20,828 bases of DNA from contig CAKSIW010000052.1 of assembly GCA_934463175.1 (NCBI GenBank), positions 1 to 20,828 of the forward strand, given 5' to 3'. Under the pieces are notes generated by a model. It ran no database searches. It saw only the letters and a list, made by a program, of their open reading frames with translations, and was not told where the DNA came from. This document shows positions 1 through 6,783 of the stretch, piece after piece. The position numbers and the translations under genes were made by a program. Origin of the DNA: an uncultured Clostridia bacterium (GTDB lineage Bacteria > Bacillota > Clostridia > Monoglobales > Monoglobaceae). Positions within the stretch are counted from its first letter, which is position 1. The number at the start of each line of letters is the position of its first letter.

Positions 1-519
1 GACGCCCGATATGCCTGCAAAACAAGGAACAGACAGGCAAAGGCTTATACTGTCAGTGTTATCAATGAGGGTGACCCTCTTGAAATATACACAGAGAGCG
101 ACGGAACGGTGATTTTTAAGAAATATTCCCCCATCGGTGAGCTTGGTGAATTTGCTGAGCAATATGCCGAGGCTCTGGCGAAAACCGCAGGCGTTCCTGC
201 CTGCATTTCCGACAAGGACACCGTTATTGCTGTCTCGGGAATGTCCAAGAAGGAACTGATTAACAAAAAAATATCGGACGACATTGAGAAAATCATGTCA
301 CACAAAAACACCTTTGTTCTCAAAAGCGGTTCAAAAAATATTTCCGTTTCCGAGGGCAACGATCGGCTGACTGCGGGTGTTGCGGCACCGATTATATATG
401 ACGGAGACGCAATCGGCACAGTCATGTTTCTCTCTTCTCCCGAAAAGGACAGCTTTGGCGAGCTTGAACAAAAGCTTGCGGAGTCTGCCGCCGCCTTTCT
501 CGGGAAAACGATTGAATGA
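1..519 (+). CDS. spoVT: SpoVT-type sporulation regulator, 5' partial
   Basis: Frame 1 is open from the first base to TGA at 517-519. From about base 61 the product reads INEGDPLEIY, then FKKYSPIGELGEFAEQYAEAL, then a GAF-like domain ending LAESAAAFLGKTIE. This matches SpoVT, which has an N-terminal AbrB-type swapped-hairpin DNA-binding domain followed by a GAF domain and acts as a forespore (sigma-G) transcription regulator in Bacillus and Clostridia. The GTG at 109 is not a credible start because homology extends upstream of it. The first 55-60 bases do not encode the expected AbrB core (GRVVIPKEIRR-like) in any of the three frames, so the 5' end may be frameshifted, erroneous or diverged. 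The gene converges on the HAD phosphatase gene across the hairpin at 553-592. The family call is firm; whether the gene is intact is uncertain. Confidence 0.8.
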   Translation, partial: DARYACKTRNRQAKAYTVSVINEGDPLEIYTESDGTVIFKKYSPIGELGEFAEQYAEALAKTAGVPACISDKDTVIAVSGMSKKELINKKISDDIEKIMSHKNTFVLKSGSKNISVSEGNDRLTAGVAAPIIYDGDAIGTVMFLSSPEKDSFGELEQKLAESAAAFLGKTIE

Positions 520-552
520 GCAGAATCAGTGCAATTTTCACCCCATATCAAA

Positions 553-592
553 TAACGATGCCGAACAGACAGCACTCTGTTCGGCATCGTTT
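553..592. terminator. Bidirectional hairpin between convergent genes
   Basis: A perfect 16-bp inverted repeat (554-569 with 576-591; arm AACGATGCCGAACAGA) closes a 6-base loop. It lies 34 bases after the spoVT-like stop and 24 bases after the HAD gene stop on the other strand. The following tracts are only moderately T-rich on either strand, but the stem length and convergent position make a shared terminator the best reading. Confidence 0.8.
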
Positions 593-615
593 CATCATTC
601 GCTCTACGGCACATT

Positions 616-1269
616 TCACATTCTTGCAAGCTCTGCAATTTCCGCAGGCTTTGAGACAATCACGTCAGCTCCGGCTCCGCGCAGCTCAGTCTCATCACGA
701 AACCCCCAAAGCACACCGACAGAAAACAGCCCCGCATTTTTTGCCGTCTGAATATCGGTCGCCGTATCTCCGATATATAAGCATTCTTCTTTATTCACGC
801 CGAATATTTCCATAATTTCAAGGACAGACTCGGGGTTCGGTTTGAGAGCCTTTCCATCTCTTGCGCCAAAGCATAAATCAATCCGCTCGTTCCCGAACAG
901 CTTGTCAGACACCTTCTTTGCCGTCACATCCGGCTTGTTTGAAAGAATGGCTGTCTTTATGCCCATAGTCTTCAATTGCTCAAGAAGCGCAATAATTCCT
1001 TCATACGGCTCGGTCAGATACATAAAATCATTGTCATACTTGGTGTTGTATTCACGGCTCACAGCATCAAAATCCTCATCATTGCCGCCGACAACATCAA
1101 GCATACGCCTGACAAGCACGTCCGCACCATTTCCGACAAGGGTTTTGTAGCGTTCGGTCGGTATCGCGTCAAATCCGTTCTTTTTGAGCGCATTATTTGC
1201 AAAATATGCAATGGTATTAATTGTGTTCACAACCGTTCCGTCCATATCGAATATACAAAGCTTTTTCAT
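616..1269 (-). CDS. HAD-family phosphatase (phosphoglycolate phosphatase-like)
   Basis: A 217-aa HAD-superfamily hydrolase with a C1-type helical cap. All four motifs are present: motif I FDMDGT (nucleophile D8, acid D10), motif II ILSNKP (S110), motif III lysine in ALKPNPES (K143) and motif IV YIGDTATD (D168, D172). The closest named families are phosphoglycolate phosphatase (Gph) and pyrophosphatase PpaX; the substrate cannot be told from sequence. ATG at 1269 was chosen because it gives the usual MKKLCIFDMDGT start and has GGGAGG 9 bases upstream. The longer in-frame start at 1341 would overlap rplQ. It lies 64 bases after rplQ, beyond an intrinsic terminator, so it is probably expressed by read-through or from an unseen promoter. 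It is not a usual member of the alpha operon. Confidence 0.85.
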   Translation of the reverse strand: MKKLCIFDMDGTVVNTINTIAYFANNALKKNGFDAIPTERYKTLVGNGADVLVRRMLDVVGGNDEDFDAVSREYNTKYDNDFMYLTEPYEGIIALLEQLKTMGIKTAILSNKPDVTAKKVSDKLFGNERIDLCFGARDGKALKPNPESVLEIMEIFGVNKEECLYIGDTATDIQTAKNAGLFSVGVLWGFRDETELRGAGADVIVSKPAEIAELARM

Positions 1270-1284
1270 CGCCTTCGTCCTCCC

Positions 1285-1315
1285 AAAAAAAGAGGGCATT
1301 GCAACCGCAACACCC
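1285..1315 (-). terminator. Intrinsic terminator after rplQ
   Basis: On the minus strand, GGGTGTTGC-GGTT-GCAATGCCC forms a 9-bp stem with two G-T wobbles and a 4-base loop, followed by TCTTTTTTT. It begins 19 bases after the rplQ stop and marks the end of the alpha operon. The small stem suggests incomplete termination, which would let some transcripts reach the HAD gene. Confidence 0.75.
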
Positions 1316-1333
1316 CCCAAAAAGTCATATTCG

Positions 1334-1675
1334 TTACACAAGCTCCAAAACCGAAACCTCCGCAGCGTCGCCGCGTCTCGGTCCGATTTTTATAACTCTT
1401 GTATAACCACCGTTACGCTCAGCATATTTCGGCGCAATTTCGCCAAACAGCTTTGTCACAACGTCCTCTTTTGTTATGAACGCAAGAGCCTGACGTCTTG
1501 TGTGAAGCGTGTTTCTTTTGCCGAGTGTAATCATTTTTTCTGCCAGCTTCTGAACTTCCTTTGCACGGGTTGTTGTTGTTTCAATTCTGCCCGTTTCAAG
1601 GAAAGAAGTTGTCAGATTTCTTAACATTGCAATTCTCTGATCAGTCGGTCTTCCCAACTTTCTCTGGTGTGCCAT
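1334..1675 (-). CDS. rplQ: 50S ribosomal protein L17
   Basis: 113 aa, the compact bacterial L17 length. The N-terminus MAHQRKLGRPTDQRIAMLRN is diagnostic, and LETGRIETTTTRAKEVQKLAEKMI follows as in the family. L17 sits near the peptide exit tunnel of the 50S subunit. ATG at 1675 is set by GAGGTG 7 bases upstream; the 8-residue upstream in-frame extension overlaps the spacer and is not conserved. It is the last gene of the alpha operon, 49 bases after rpoA as in most bacteria, and is followed by an intrinsic terminator. Confidence 0.97.
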   Translation of the reverse strand: MAHQRKLGRPTDQRIAMLRNLTTSFLETGRIETTTTRAKEVQKLAEKMITLGKRNTLHTRRQALAFITKEDVVTKLFGEIAPKYAERNGGYTRVIKIGPRRGDAAEVSVLELV

Positions 1676-1724
1676 ACTATCACCTCTTTCAAAATTCATT
1701 TACAATGAAGCTTTCGCTCCGAAA

Positions 1725-2675
1725 CTAATCCTCATTGGTTGTGAGAGACAATCCCATGCTGTCAAGCTTTGCAATTACCTCTTCAAGAGACTTGCGACCA
1801 AGGTTTCTCACCTTCATCATGTCGTTCTCGCTGCGGTTTGTCAAATCCTGAACAGTGTTGATTCCGGCACGCTTCAAGCAATTGTATGAACGAACCGAAA
1901 GGTCAAGCTCCTCAATTGTTGTTTCAAGAACCTTTTCCTTCTTGCTCTCTTCCTTTTCTATCATGATTTCTGCATTCTTCGCACTCTCGGACAAATCAAT
2001 AAACAGATTCAGATGCTCATTGAGTATCTTTGCCGCAAGGCTGACAGCGTCCGGCGGATCAATTGTTCCGTCAGTCCAGACCTCAATCGTCAGCTTGTCA
2101 TAATCCGTTATCTGACCGACTCTTGTGTTCTCAACCGTATAATTAACCTTCATAACAGGTGTGTAAATCGAGTCAACAGGGATAACACCGATAACAGGCT
2201 GCATGAGCTGCTTGTTTCTGTCCGCAGAAACATATCCGCGTCCCTTGTCAATTACGATTTCCATAAACAGCTTCGCGTCCTCGTTCAGCTCAGCTATGTG
2301 CAGGTCTCCGTTGATAATCTCAACGTCCGAATCACACTTTATATCACGGGCGCAAATGTCTCCCGCACCCTCATGATTGATGTAAATTGTTTTCGGGCCG
2401 TCCGCATGAAGCTTCACTGCAAGCTTCTTTATGTTGAGAATGATTTCGGTGACGTCCTCTTTCACCCCCGGTATTGTCGAAAACTCATGCAGAATCCCGT
2501 CAATCTTGACCGAATTAACCGCAACGCCGGGAAGCGAAGAAAGCATAATTCTTCTCAATGAGTTACCCAAAGTTGTGCCATATCCTCTTTCCAAAGGCTC
2601 AACGACAAATTTTCCGTATGAGTTGTCTTCGGATATGTGAACGCATTCAACTTTTGGCTTTTCAATTTCTATCAT
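1725..2675 (-). CDS. rpoA: RNA polymerase alpha subunit
   Basis: 316 aa, normal for Firmicutes alpha. The N-terminal assembly domain (about residues 1-230) shows GYGTTLGNSLRRIMLSSLPG, the dimer and beta-contact helix. A charged linker (SKKEKVLETTIEELDLSVRSYN) leads into the C-terminal domain with two HhH-like segments (LKRAGINTVQDLTNRSENDMMKVRNLGRKSLEEV), which binds UP elements and activators. The start at 2675 (MIEIEKPKVEC) is set by AGGAGGG 8 bases upstream; the longer in-frame version starting at 2738 lies in the spacer. The order rpsD-rpoA-rplQ is the standard alpha-operon tail. The spacer to rpsD is unusually long (180 bases). Confidence 0.98.
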   Translation of the reverse strand: MIEIEKPKVECVHISEDNSYGKFVVEPLERGYGTTLGNSLRRIMLSSLPGVAVNSVKIDGILHEFSTIPGVKEDVTEIILNIKKLAVKLHADGPKTIYINHEGAGDICARDIKCDSDVEIINGDLHIAELNEDAKLFMEIVIDKGRGYVSADRNKQLMQPVIGVIPVDSIYTPVMKVNYTVENTRVGQITDYDKLTIEVWTDGTIDPPDAVSLAAKILNEHLNLFIDLSESAKNAEIMIEKEESKKEKVLETTIEELDLSVRSYNCLKRAGINTVQDLTNRSENDMMKVRNLGRKSLEEVIAKLDSMGLSLTTNED

Positions 2676-2750
2676 ATTTAGCCCTCCTATCTTATTTCTT
2701 ACAGCGCGGAAATGTGCATTGCCGCAATTATCCCGCAAGACCGTCTTAAT

Positions 2751-2800
2751 ACAGCCTCGCGTCGTTTCCGAATGCGTGATGCGCAGTTCTTCCGGGCTGT
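2751..2800 (-). other. Structured RNA segment in the rpsD-rpoA spacer
   Basis: Within the 180-base spacer, minus-strand ACAGCC (2800-2795) can pair with GGCTGT (2756-2751). The enclosed sequence has a 4-bp hairpin, TGCG-catca-CGCA (2785-2773), and a small TCG-GAAA-CGA hairpin. It has no coding role that I can see. It may be a processing or autoregulatory element controlling rpoA relative to rpsD, but helices this short can also arise by chance. Confidence 0.35.
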
Positions 2801-2855
2801 GTGATTAAGATAATATATCCGCCGCAAACGCCGCCGGATAAACGGATAACGCTTA

Positions 2856-3482
2856 TTATTTGCTGTACAACTCGACAATGAGATGCTCCTCGATCGGAAG
2901 GTCAATGTCCTCTCTGTCTGCAAAAGCAACAACTTTGCCTTCCAGAGTCTCTCTGTTCATATCCAACCACTTCGGAACAAGTCTTGATTCCGTTGAAGCA
3001 AGAACCGCGTCAAACTTTGAGCTTGAACGGCTTGTTTCGCAAACTGTGATAACGTCGCCAACCTTAACCAGATATGAAGGAACGTTAACCTTCTTTCCGT
3101 TTACGAGAAAGTGTGCATGTGAAACCAGCTGTCTTGCCTCAGGTCTTGAAACCGCAAGACCAAGTCTGAAAACAACATTGTCAAGACGTCTTTCAATCAA
3201 TGAAAGAAGGTTTTCACCCGTAACACCCTGCTTTTTGTTAGCAAGCTCGAAATAGTGAGCAAACTGACCCTCCAGGATTCCGTATGCACGTCTCACCTTC
3301 TGCTTCTCTCTGAGCTGCATTCCGTATTCGGAAAGCTTGCGTCTGCTCTGACCGTGCTGACCCGGTGCATATGCACGTCTTGATACAGCACATTTATCTG
3401 TATAACATCTGTCGCCCTTCAAGAACAACTTCTGTCCCTCACGTCTGCATATTCTGCAAACTGATTCTGTATATCTTGCCAT
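2856..3482 (-). CDS. rpsD: 30S ribosomal protein S4, zinc-binding form
   Basis: 208 aa. It nucleates 30S assembly by binding the 5' domain of 16S rRNA. The N-terminus MARYTESVCRICRREGQKLF carries C9, C12, C26 and C31, the four ligands of the zinc-containing C+ form. The S4 RNA-binding domain follows at about 95-160 (RRLDNVVFRLGLAVSRPEARQLVSHAHFLVNGKKV). The start at 3482 has AGGAGGTGA upstream. In Bacillus rpsD is monocistronic with its own S4-controlled leader; here it is embedded between rpsK and rpoA, the usual clostridial arrangement. The rpsK-rpsD spacer is only 34 bases. Confidence 0.98.
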   Translation of the reverse strand: MARYTESVCRICRREGQKLFLKGDRCYTDKCAVSRRAYAPGQHGQSRRKLSEYGMQLREKQKVRRAYGILEGQFAHYFELANKKQGVTGENLLSLIERRLDNVVFRLGLAVSRPEARQLVSHAHFLVNGKKVNVPSYLVKVGDVITVCETSRSSSKFDAVLASTESRLVPKWLDMNRETLEGKVVAFADREDIDLPIEEHLIVELYSK

Positions 3483-3516
3483 GGTATTAATTCACCTCCT
3501 GTATTTATCCTGCCGA

Positions 3517-3909
3517 CTATACACGTCTTCTCTTCGGCGGTCTGCAACCGTTGTGCGGAATCGGTGTAACATCTTTAATCATATTAACCTCAAGTCCTGC
3601 AACCTGAAGCGCACGAATTGCAGCTTCACGTCCGCTTCCCGGACCCTTTACATAAACCTCAACATATTTAAGACCGTGCTCCATTGCAGCTTTAGCCGCA
3701 GTCTCTGCTGCCATCTGTGCTGCAAACGGCGTGCTCTTTTTTGAACCTCTGAAACCCAGTCCGCCTGCAGATGCCCATGAAATTGCATTTCCTGCAACAT
3801 CTGTTATGGTAACTATTGTATTGTTAAAGGTTGACTTGATATGAGCCGCACCACGTTCAATATTCTTTTTTTCTCTACGACGTCTGGTTTTCTTGACTGC
3901 CTTTGCCAT
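3517..3909 (-). CDS. rpsK: 30S ribosomal protein S11
   Basis: 130 aa, standard length. The basic N-terminus MAKAVKKTRRRREKKNIERG is followed by AHIKSTFNNTIVTITD and the C-terminal GCRPPKRRRV tail that contacts 16S rRNA in the platform, next to the Shine-Dalgarno helix. ATG at 3909 is set by AGGAGGTGA upstream. The in-frame GTG at 3921 lies inside that ribosome binding site and was rejected. It is part of the rpmJ-rpsM-rpsK-rpsD-rpoA-rplQ unit. Confidence 0.98.
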   Translation of the reverse strand: MAKAVKKTRRRREKKNIERGAAHIKSTFNNTIVTITDVAGNAISWASAGGLGFRGSKKSTPFAAQMAAETAAKAAMEHGLKYVEVYVKGPGSGREAAIRALQVAGLEVNMIKDVTPIPHNGCRPPKRRRV

Positions 3910-3978
3910 AGTTAAATTCACCTCCTGATTTTGACGGAGCTTTACGCAATCCGTAAAGACACAGTTTCAAAACTCTGA

Positions 3979-4344
3979 TTATTTCTTCTTGTTGGCCATT
4001 GTCTTTCTCGGGCCTTTTCTCGTTCTTGCATTTGTCTTTGAACGCTGTCCTCTGACAGGAAGGTTTTTCCTGTGGCGAAGACCTCTGTAACAGTTGATTT
4101 CAATGAGACGCTTAATGTCGAGTGCAATATCACGGCGGAGGTCACCCTCAACGCTGTAGTTGTCTATCTCAGCTCTCAATGAAGATACCTCGTCCTCTGT
4201 CAAATCACGAACTCTTGTGTCCGGATTGATTCCCGTTGCTGCCAGAATCTTCTTGGAAGTTGAAAGTCCTATACCGAAAATATAGGTCAGACCAATCTCA
4301 ACTCTCTTCTCATTTGGTAAGTCAACACCTGCAATACGTGCCAT
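3979..4344 (-). CDS. rpsM: 30S ribosomal protein S13
   Basis: 121 aa. It starts MARIAGVDLPNEKRVEIGLT and has the helix-two-turn-helix segment (YIFGIGLSTSKKILAATGI). The C-terminal tail LRHRKNLPVRGQRSKTNARTR, then KGPRKTMANKKK, reaches toward the P-site tRNA and forms the B1 inter-subunit bridges in known ribosomes. GGAGGTG lies upstream of the ATG. It follows rpmJ after 151 bases, an unusually long and partly structured spacer for this cluster. Confidence 0.98.
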   Translation of the reverse strand: MARIAGVDLPNEKRVEIGLTYIFGIGLSTSKKILAATGINPDTRVRDLTEDEVSSLRAEIDNYSVEGDLRRDIALDIKRLIEINCYRGLRHRKNLPVRGQRSKTNARTRKGPRKTMANKKK

Positions 4345-4390
4345 ACTTTAATTCACCTCCGAATATTTTTTCTTTGAAAAGTGCTATGCG

Positions 4391-4473
4391 GAGCAGAATT
4401 TCACTTATCACAAACCGTCTCCGGTTCGTTTTCATCAGCTTAAACTAATTGGTGAATAAGCCTGACTCTGCTC
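4391..4473 (-). other. Structured rpmJ-rpsM spacer, possible regulatory RNA
   Basis: Three nested complementary pairs lie in order: 4391-4397 with 4467-4473 (GAGCAGA/TCTGCTC), 4404-4408 with 4456-4460 (CTTAT/ATAAG) and 4411-4417 with 4422-4428. On the minus strand the innermost forms a 7-bp stem capped by a GAGA (GNRA) tetraloop. The element lies 46 bases upstream of the rpsM start. In E. coli, S4 represses the alpha operon at a structure just before rpsM, so the place is suggestive. I do not recognise a known family, and the pairing is by eye. Confidence 0.4.
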
Positions 4474-4495
4474 ACATACAAGGTTTTGATTCAGC

Positions 4496-4609
4496 TTAGC
4501 CCTGCTTCTGCTTGTGACGCGGGTTTTCGCATATAACCATAACTTTGCCTTTTCTTTTAATTATTTTACACTTTTCACAAATAGGTTTAACTGAAGGTTG
4601 TACTTTCAT
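4496..4609 (-). CDS. rpmJ: 50S ribosomal protein L36
   Basis: 37 aa, translated by hand because it is too short for most ORF scans. It begins MKVQPSVKPICEKCKIIKRK and ends ENPRHKQKQG. The zinc ligands are C11, C14, C27 and H32, so this is the Zn-binding L36 form. AGGAGGTG stands 8 bases before the ATG. It is the first gene after the strong promoter at 4672-4700, with a predicted 5' UTR of about 55 bases. L36 is in the 50S subunit near the GTPase-associated region. The infA-rpmJ-rpsM order is typical of Firmicutes. Confidence 0.97.
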   Translation of the reverse strand: MKVQPSVKPICEKCKIIKRKGKVMVICENPRHKQKQG

Positions 4610-4671
4610 AATTCCTTCACCTCCTAAAAAAGTTACGAAAGCTTGTACCTATCGGCACAGCTAACCGTATT

Positions 4672-4700
4672 ATTATACCATTAAAGCGTTATTATGTCAA
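4672..4700 (-). promoter_or_regulatory. Consensus sigma-A promoter for the rpmJ-rplQ unit
   Basis: On the minus strand, TTGACA (4700-4695) and TATAAT (4677-4672) match consensus exactly with a 17-base spacer, and TGG before the -10 box makes it an extended -10. Transcription should start near 4665, about 55 bases before rpmJ. The sequence between infA and the -35 box is AT-rich and has no clear terminator, so the promoter adds to read-through from upstream. Confidence 0.9.
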
Positions 4701-4789
4701 GTACTTTTTGCAATTATATTTTGTAGTTTTTCCATAAATTTCATTTTGTAAACATGGCATTCTGCATGCAATCTATGCAAAACCGCAGT

Positions 4790-5008
4790 TTATTTCGCGC
4801 GCCATGTTATTCTGCCCTTTGTCAGGTCATACGGTGAAATCTCAACCGTAACCTTATCTCCCGGCAGGATTCTGATGAAATGCATTCTCAGCTTGCCCGA
4901 GATGTGCGCCAGAATCTTATGTCCGTTTTCAAGCTCAACCTGAAACATTGCATTCGGCAGTGCCTCCAGGACTGTGCCTTCAACCTCCAGAACATCTTCC
5001 TTTGCCAT
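4790..5008 (-). CDS. infA: Translation initiation factor IF-1
   Basis: 72 aa, the canonical IF-1 length: a single S1/OB-fold domain. Family signatures are MAKEDVLEVEGTVLEALPNA, then HISGKLRMHFIRILPGDKV and the end SPYDLTKGRITWRAK. IF-1 occupies the 30S A site during initiation and helps IF-2 and IF-3 choose the initiator tRNA. ATG at 5008 is set by GGGAGG upstream; the 6-residue longer in-frame start at 5026 is not conserved. It is separated from the KOW gene by 21 bases. Downstream lie 180 bases with the promoter for rpmJ. Confidence 0.98.
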   Translation of the reverse strand: MAKEDVLEVEGTVLEALPNAMFQVELENGHKILAHISGKLRMHFIRILPGDKVTVEISPYDLTKGRITWRAK

Positions 5009-5029
5009 AACTTTTCCTCCCTTCATTAA

Positions 5030-5326
5030 TTATTTTTCAAAGCTTTTGTCAATTCCGAACTCCGATTCAAATTCGGAAACCTCTCTTCTCAATTCAGCGT
5101 TTGTAACCTTTGCACCGCACGCAAGCTTATCCGCGATATATTCACTTTTCTTTCCGCCCGGCTTCAAGTGCTTCAGCTTTTTCTTCTTGGGCTTATCGGT
5201 CTTGTGCAAATCACCGTCGCATATGAATGCAAAATTATCCGCACATTCCATAACGATATAATATCTTCCGCTGTCACGTCCTGCCCTTGAAAGCACAATG
5301 TCACCAACGTTAAATTCAATATCCAT
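5030..5326 (-). CDS. KOW-domain RNA-binding protein (L14e/L6e/L27e-like)
   Basis: 98 aa. The N-terminal 30 residues (FNVGDIVLSRAGRDSGRYYIV) form a KOW-type motif like that of eukaryotic and archaeal L14e/L27e. A lysine-rich linker (KTDKPKKKKLKHLKPGGKK, about 43-60) and a short acidic C-terminus follow. Small KOW proteins of this kind are common between map and infA in Clostridia and are annotated only as KOW-domain RNA-binding or L14E-like; their function is not established. Its place in the spc operon suggests a ribosome-associated role, which is inference. ATG at 5326 is set by AAGGAG upstream; it starts 16 bases after the map stop. Confidence 0.85.
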   Translation of the reverse strand: MDIEFNVGDIVLSRAGRDSGRYYIVMECADNFAFICDGDLHKTDKPKKKKLKHLKPGGKKSEYIADKLACGAKVTNAELRREVSEFESEFGIDKSFEK

Positions 5327-5342
5327 CTGCAAACTCCTTTTG

Positions 5343-6095
5343 TTATTCACACAATGTCAGCAAATACGGCTCGCCGTTTGTAATGAGAACCGTGTTCTCA
5401 TAGTGCGCCGCAAGCTTTCCGTCCATTGTGTAAACGGTCCAGTCATTGTCGCCCACATAAATCTCGCGTGACCCTTGGTTCACCATCGGCTCAATCGCAA
5501 GGCACATTCCCGGTCTTATGCGTATTCCCCTGTGTTTCGGAGTGACATAATTGGGTATTTCAGGGTCCTCATGAAGCTGATGTCCGACCCCGTGACCGCA
5601 GTATTCTCTCAGAACACTGTACCCGTGTCCCTCTGCATAATTCTGTATCGCACCCGAAATGTCCGAAATTCTGTAGCCGTCCTTTGCAAATTTGATTCCT
5701 TCAAAAAAGCTCTCCCGTGTCACATCAATAAGCCGCTGTGCCTCATCGCTTATCTTCCCGACGCCGACGGTTCTCGCCGCATCGCCGTGATAGCCTTTGT
5801 AGCACGCTCCGACGTCAAAGCTGATTATGTCGCCCTCCGAAAGCGGCTTTTTGTTCGGAATGCCGTGAATGATTTCGGAATTAACGCTTGTGCATACGCT
5901 TGCGGGAAATCCGCCGTAGTTTTTGAATGACGGCGTGCAGCCCCGGCTGCGTATATATTTTTCCGCAATTCTGTCAAGCTCGCGCGTTGAAATTCCCGGT
6001 CTGACATGCTCCTCCAGCACCTTCAGCGTTTCATATGTCACACGTCCCGCTGCCTTCATATATTCAATTTCGGTCTTCGATTTAATGGTTACCAT
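5343..6095 (-). CDS. map: Methionine aminopeptidase, type I
   Basis: 250 aa. It removes the initiator methionine from nascent proteins and is a dinuclear metal enzyme of the pita-bread fold. The five ligands are in place: D94 (SFDVG), D105 (GDAARTVG), H168 (CGHGVGH), E202 (AIEPM) and E233 (YENT). The substrate-contact H77 (IIHGIPN) is also present. There is no N-terminal zinc-finger extension, so it is the short bacterial MetAP1. ATG at 6095 has GAAGGA upstream. It lies 30 bases after adk, and adk-map is the usual Firmicutes pair downstream of secY. Confidence 0.97.
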   Translation of the reverse strand: MVTIKSKTEIEYMKAAGRVTYETLKVLEEHVRPGISTRELDRIAEKYIRSRGCTPSFKNYGGFPASVCTSVNSEIIHGIPNKKPLSEGDIISFDVGACYKGYHGDAARTVGVGKISDEAQRLIDVTRESFFEGIKFAKDGYRISDISGAIQNYAEGHGYSVLREYCGHGVGHQLHEDPEIPNYVTPKHRGIRIRPGMCLAIEPMVNQGSREIYVGDNDWTVYTMDGKLAAHYENTVLITNGEPYLLTLCE

Positions 6096-6125
6096 GCTAT
6101 TCCTTCTTTAAGATATAATTTGATT

Positions 6126-6758
6126 TCAGTCCTTGAGAGCCTCAAGCACAGCCGCCGTGGTGTCGCTGATTTCCTCACATCCCTCAGCCGTTCTCAGCAT
6201 ACCTTTTTCTCTGTAGAACTTCTTCAGCGGTTCTGTCTGCTTATGATATACCTCAAGCCTGTTCCTGACGATTTCGGGTTTATCGTCCGCTCTTGTTGCA
6301 AGCTCGCCGCCGCAGACATCGCAAACGCCTTCCTTTTCGGGCTTTCTGTATATCTTATGATATGTGCTTCCGCATTCCCTGCACTCAAGCCTTCCCGACA
6401 GTCTGCTGATGATTTTCTCGTCCGCAACCTCAATCGTCAGAACCTTGTCAATGTCAATATCCGACTTGTCAAGGGCTTCCGCCTGAGCCAAGGTTCTCGG
6501 GAATCCGTCAAGAATAAATCCCTTTTTGCAATCGGGTTCATGAAGTCTTTTTCTGACAATATCAATCATAACATCGTCCGGAACAAATTTGCCGTCATCG
6601 ATATATTTTTTTGCTATATCACCCAGCTCTGTCCCGTCCTCAATGTTTTTCCGCAGAATTGAGCCTGTCGAAATATGCGGTATCCCGAAATGCCCGCTCA
6701 GCTGTTCTGCCTGTGTTCCTTTTCCTGCGCCCGGAGCCGCCAATAAAATGAGCCTCAT
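6126..6758 (-). CDS. adk: Adenylate kinase, zinc LID type
   Basis: 210 aa. It interconverts ATP + AMP and 2 ADP. The P-loop is LLAAPGAGKGTQ (residues 5-16), the NMP-binding segment ISTGSILR and DGFPRT (84-89) are present, and the LID has C126, C129, C146 and C149, the structural zinc site of gram-positive Adk. LID arginines include R156 and R167. The oddity is Ala at position 7, where nearly all Adk proteins have the first Gly of the P-loop; the genomic codon is GCG. The ribosome binding site is weaker than in neighbouring genes (AAGGCGAG, far from the ATG). The 146-base spacer to secY carries two hairpins. Confidence 0.96.
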   Translation of the reverse strand: MRLILLAAPGAGKGTQAEQLSGHFGIPHISTGSILRKNIEDGTELGDIAKKYIDDGKFVPDDVMIDIVRKRLHEPDCKKGFILDGFPRTLAQAEALDKSDIDIDKVLTIEVADEKIISRLSGRLECRECGSTYHKIYRKPEKEGVCDVCGGELATRADDKPEIVRNRLEVYHKQTEPLKKFYREKGMLRTAEGCEEISDTTAAVLEALKD

Positions 6759-6783
6759 TTTCCAACACTCGCCTTTCTGTCAT

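Noticed and set aside
2699..2932. Minus-strand open frame across the rpsD-rpoA spacer
   Set aside because: It overlaps the rpsD 3' end out of frame, has arginine-rich low-quality composition and no ribosome binding site.
3907..3921. GTG start for rpsK four codons upstream
   Set aside because: The GTG is part of the ribosome binding site itself; the same applies to the GTG upstream of rplO at 8633-8635.
4701..4789. Terminator for the infA-proximal end of the spc operon
   Set aside because: The region has short palindromes such as TGCATGCA but no GC stem followed by a T tract.
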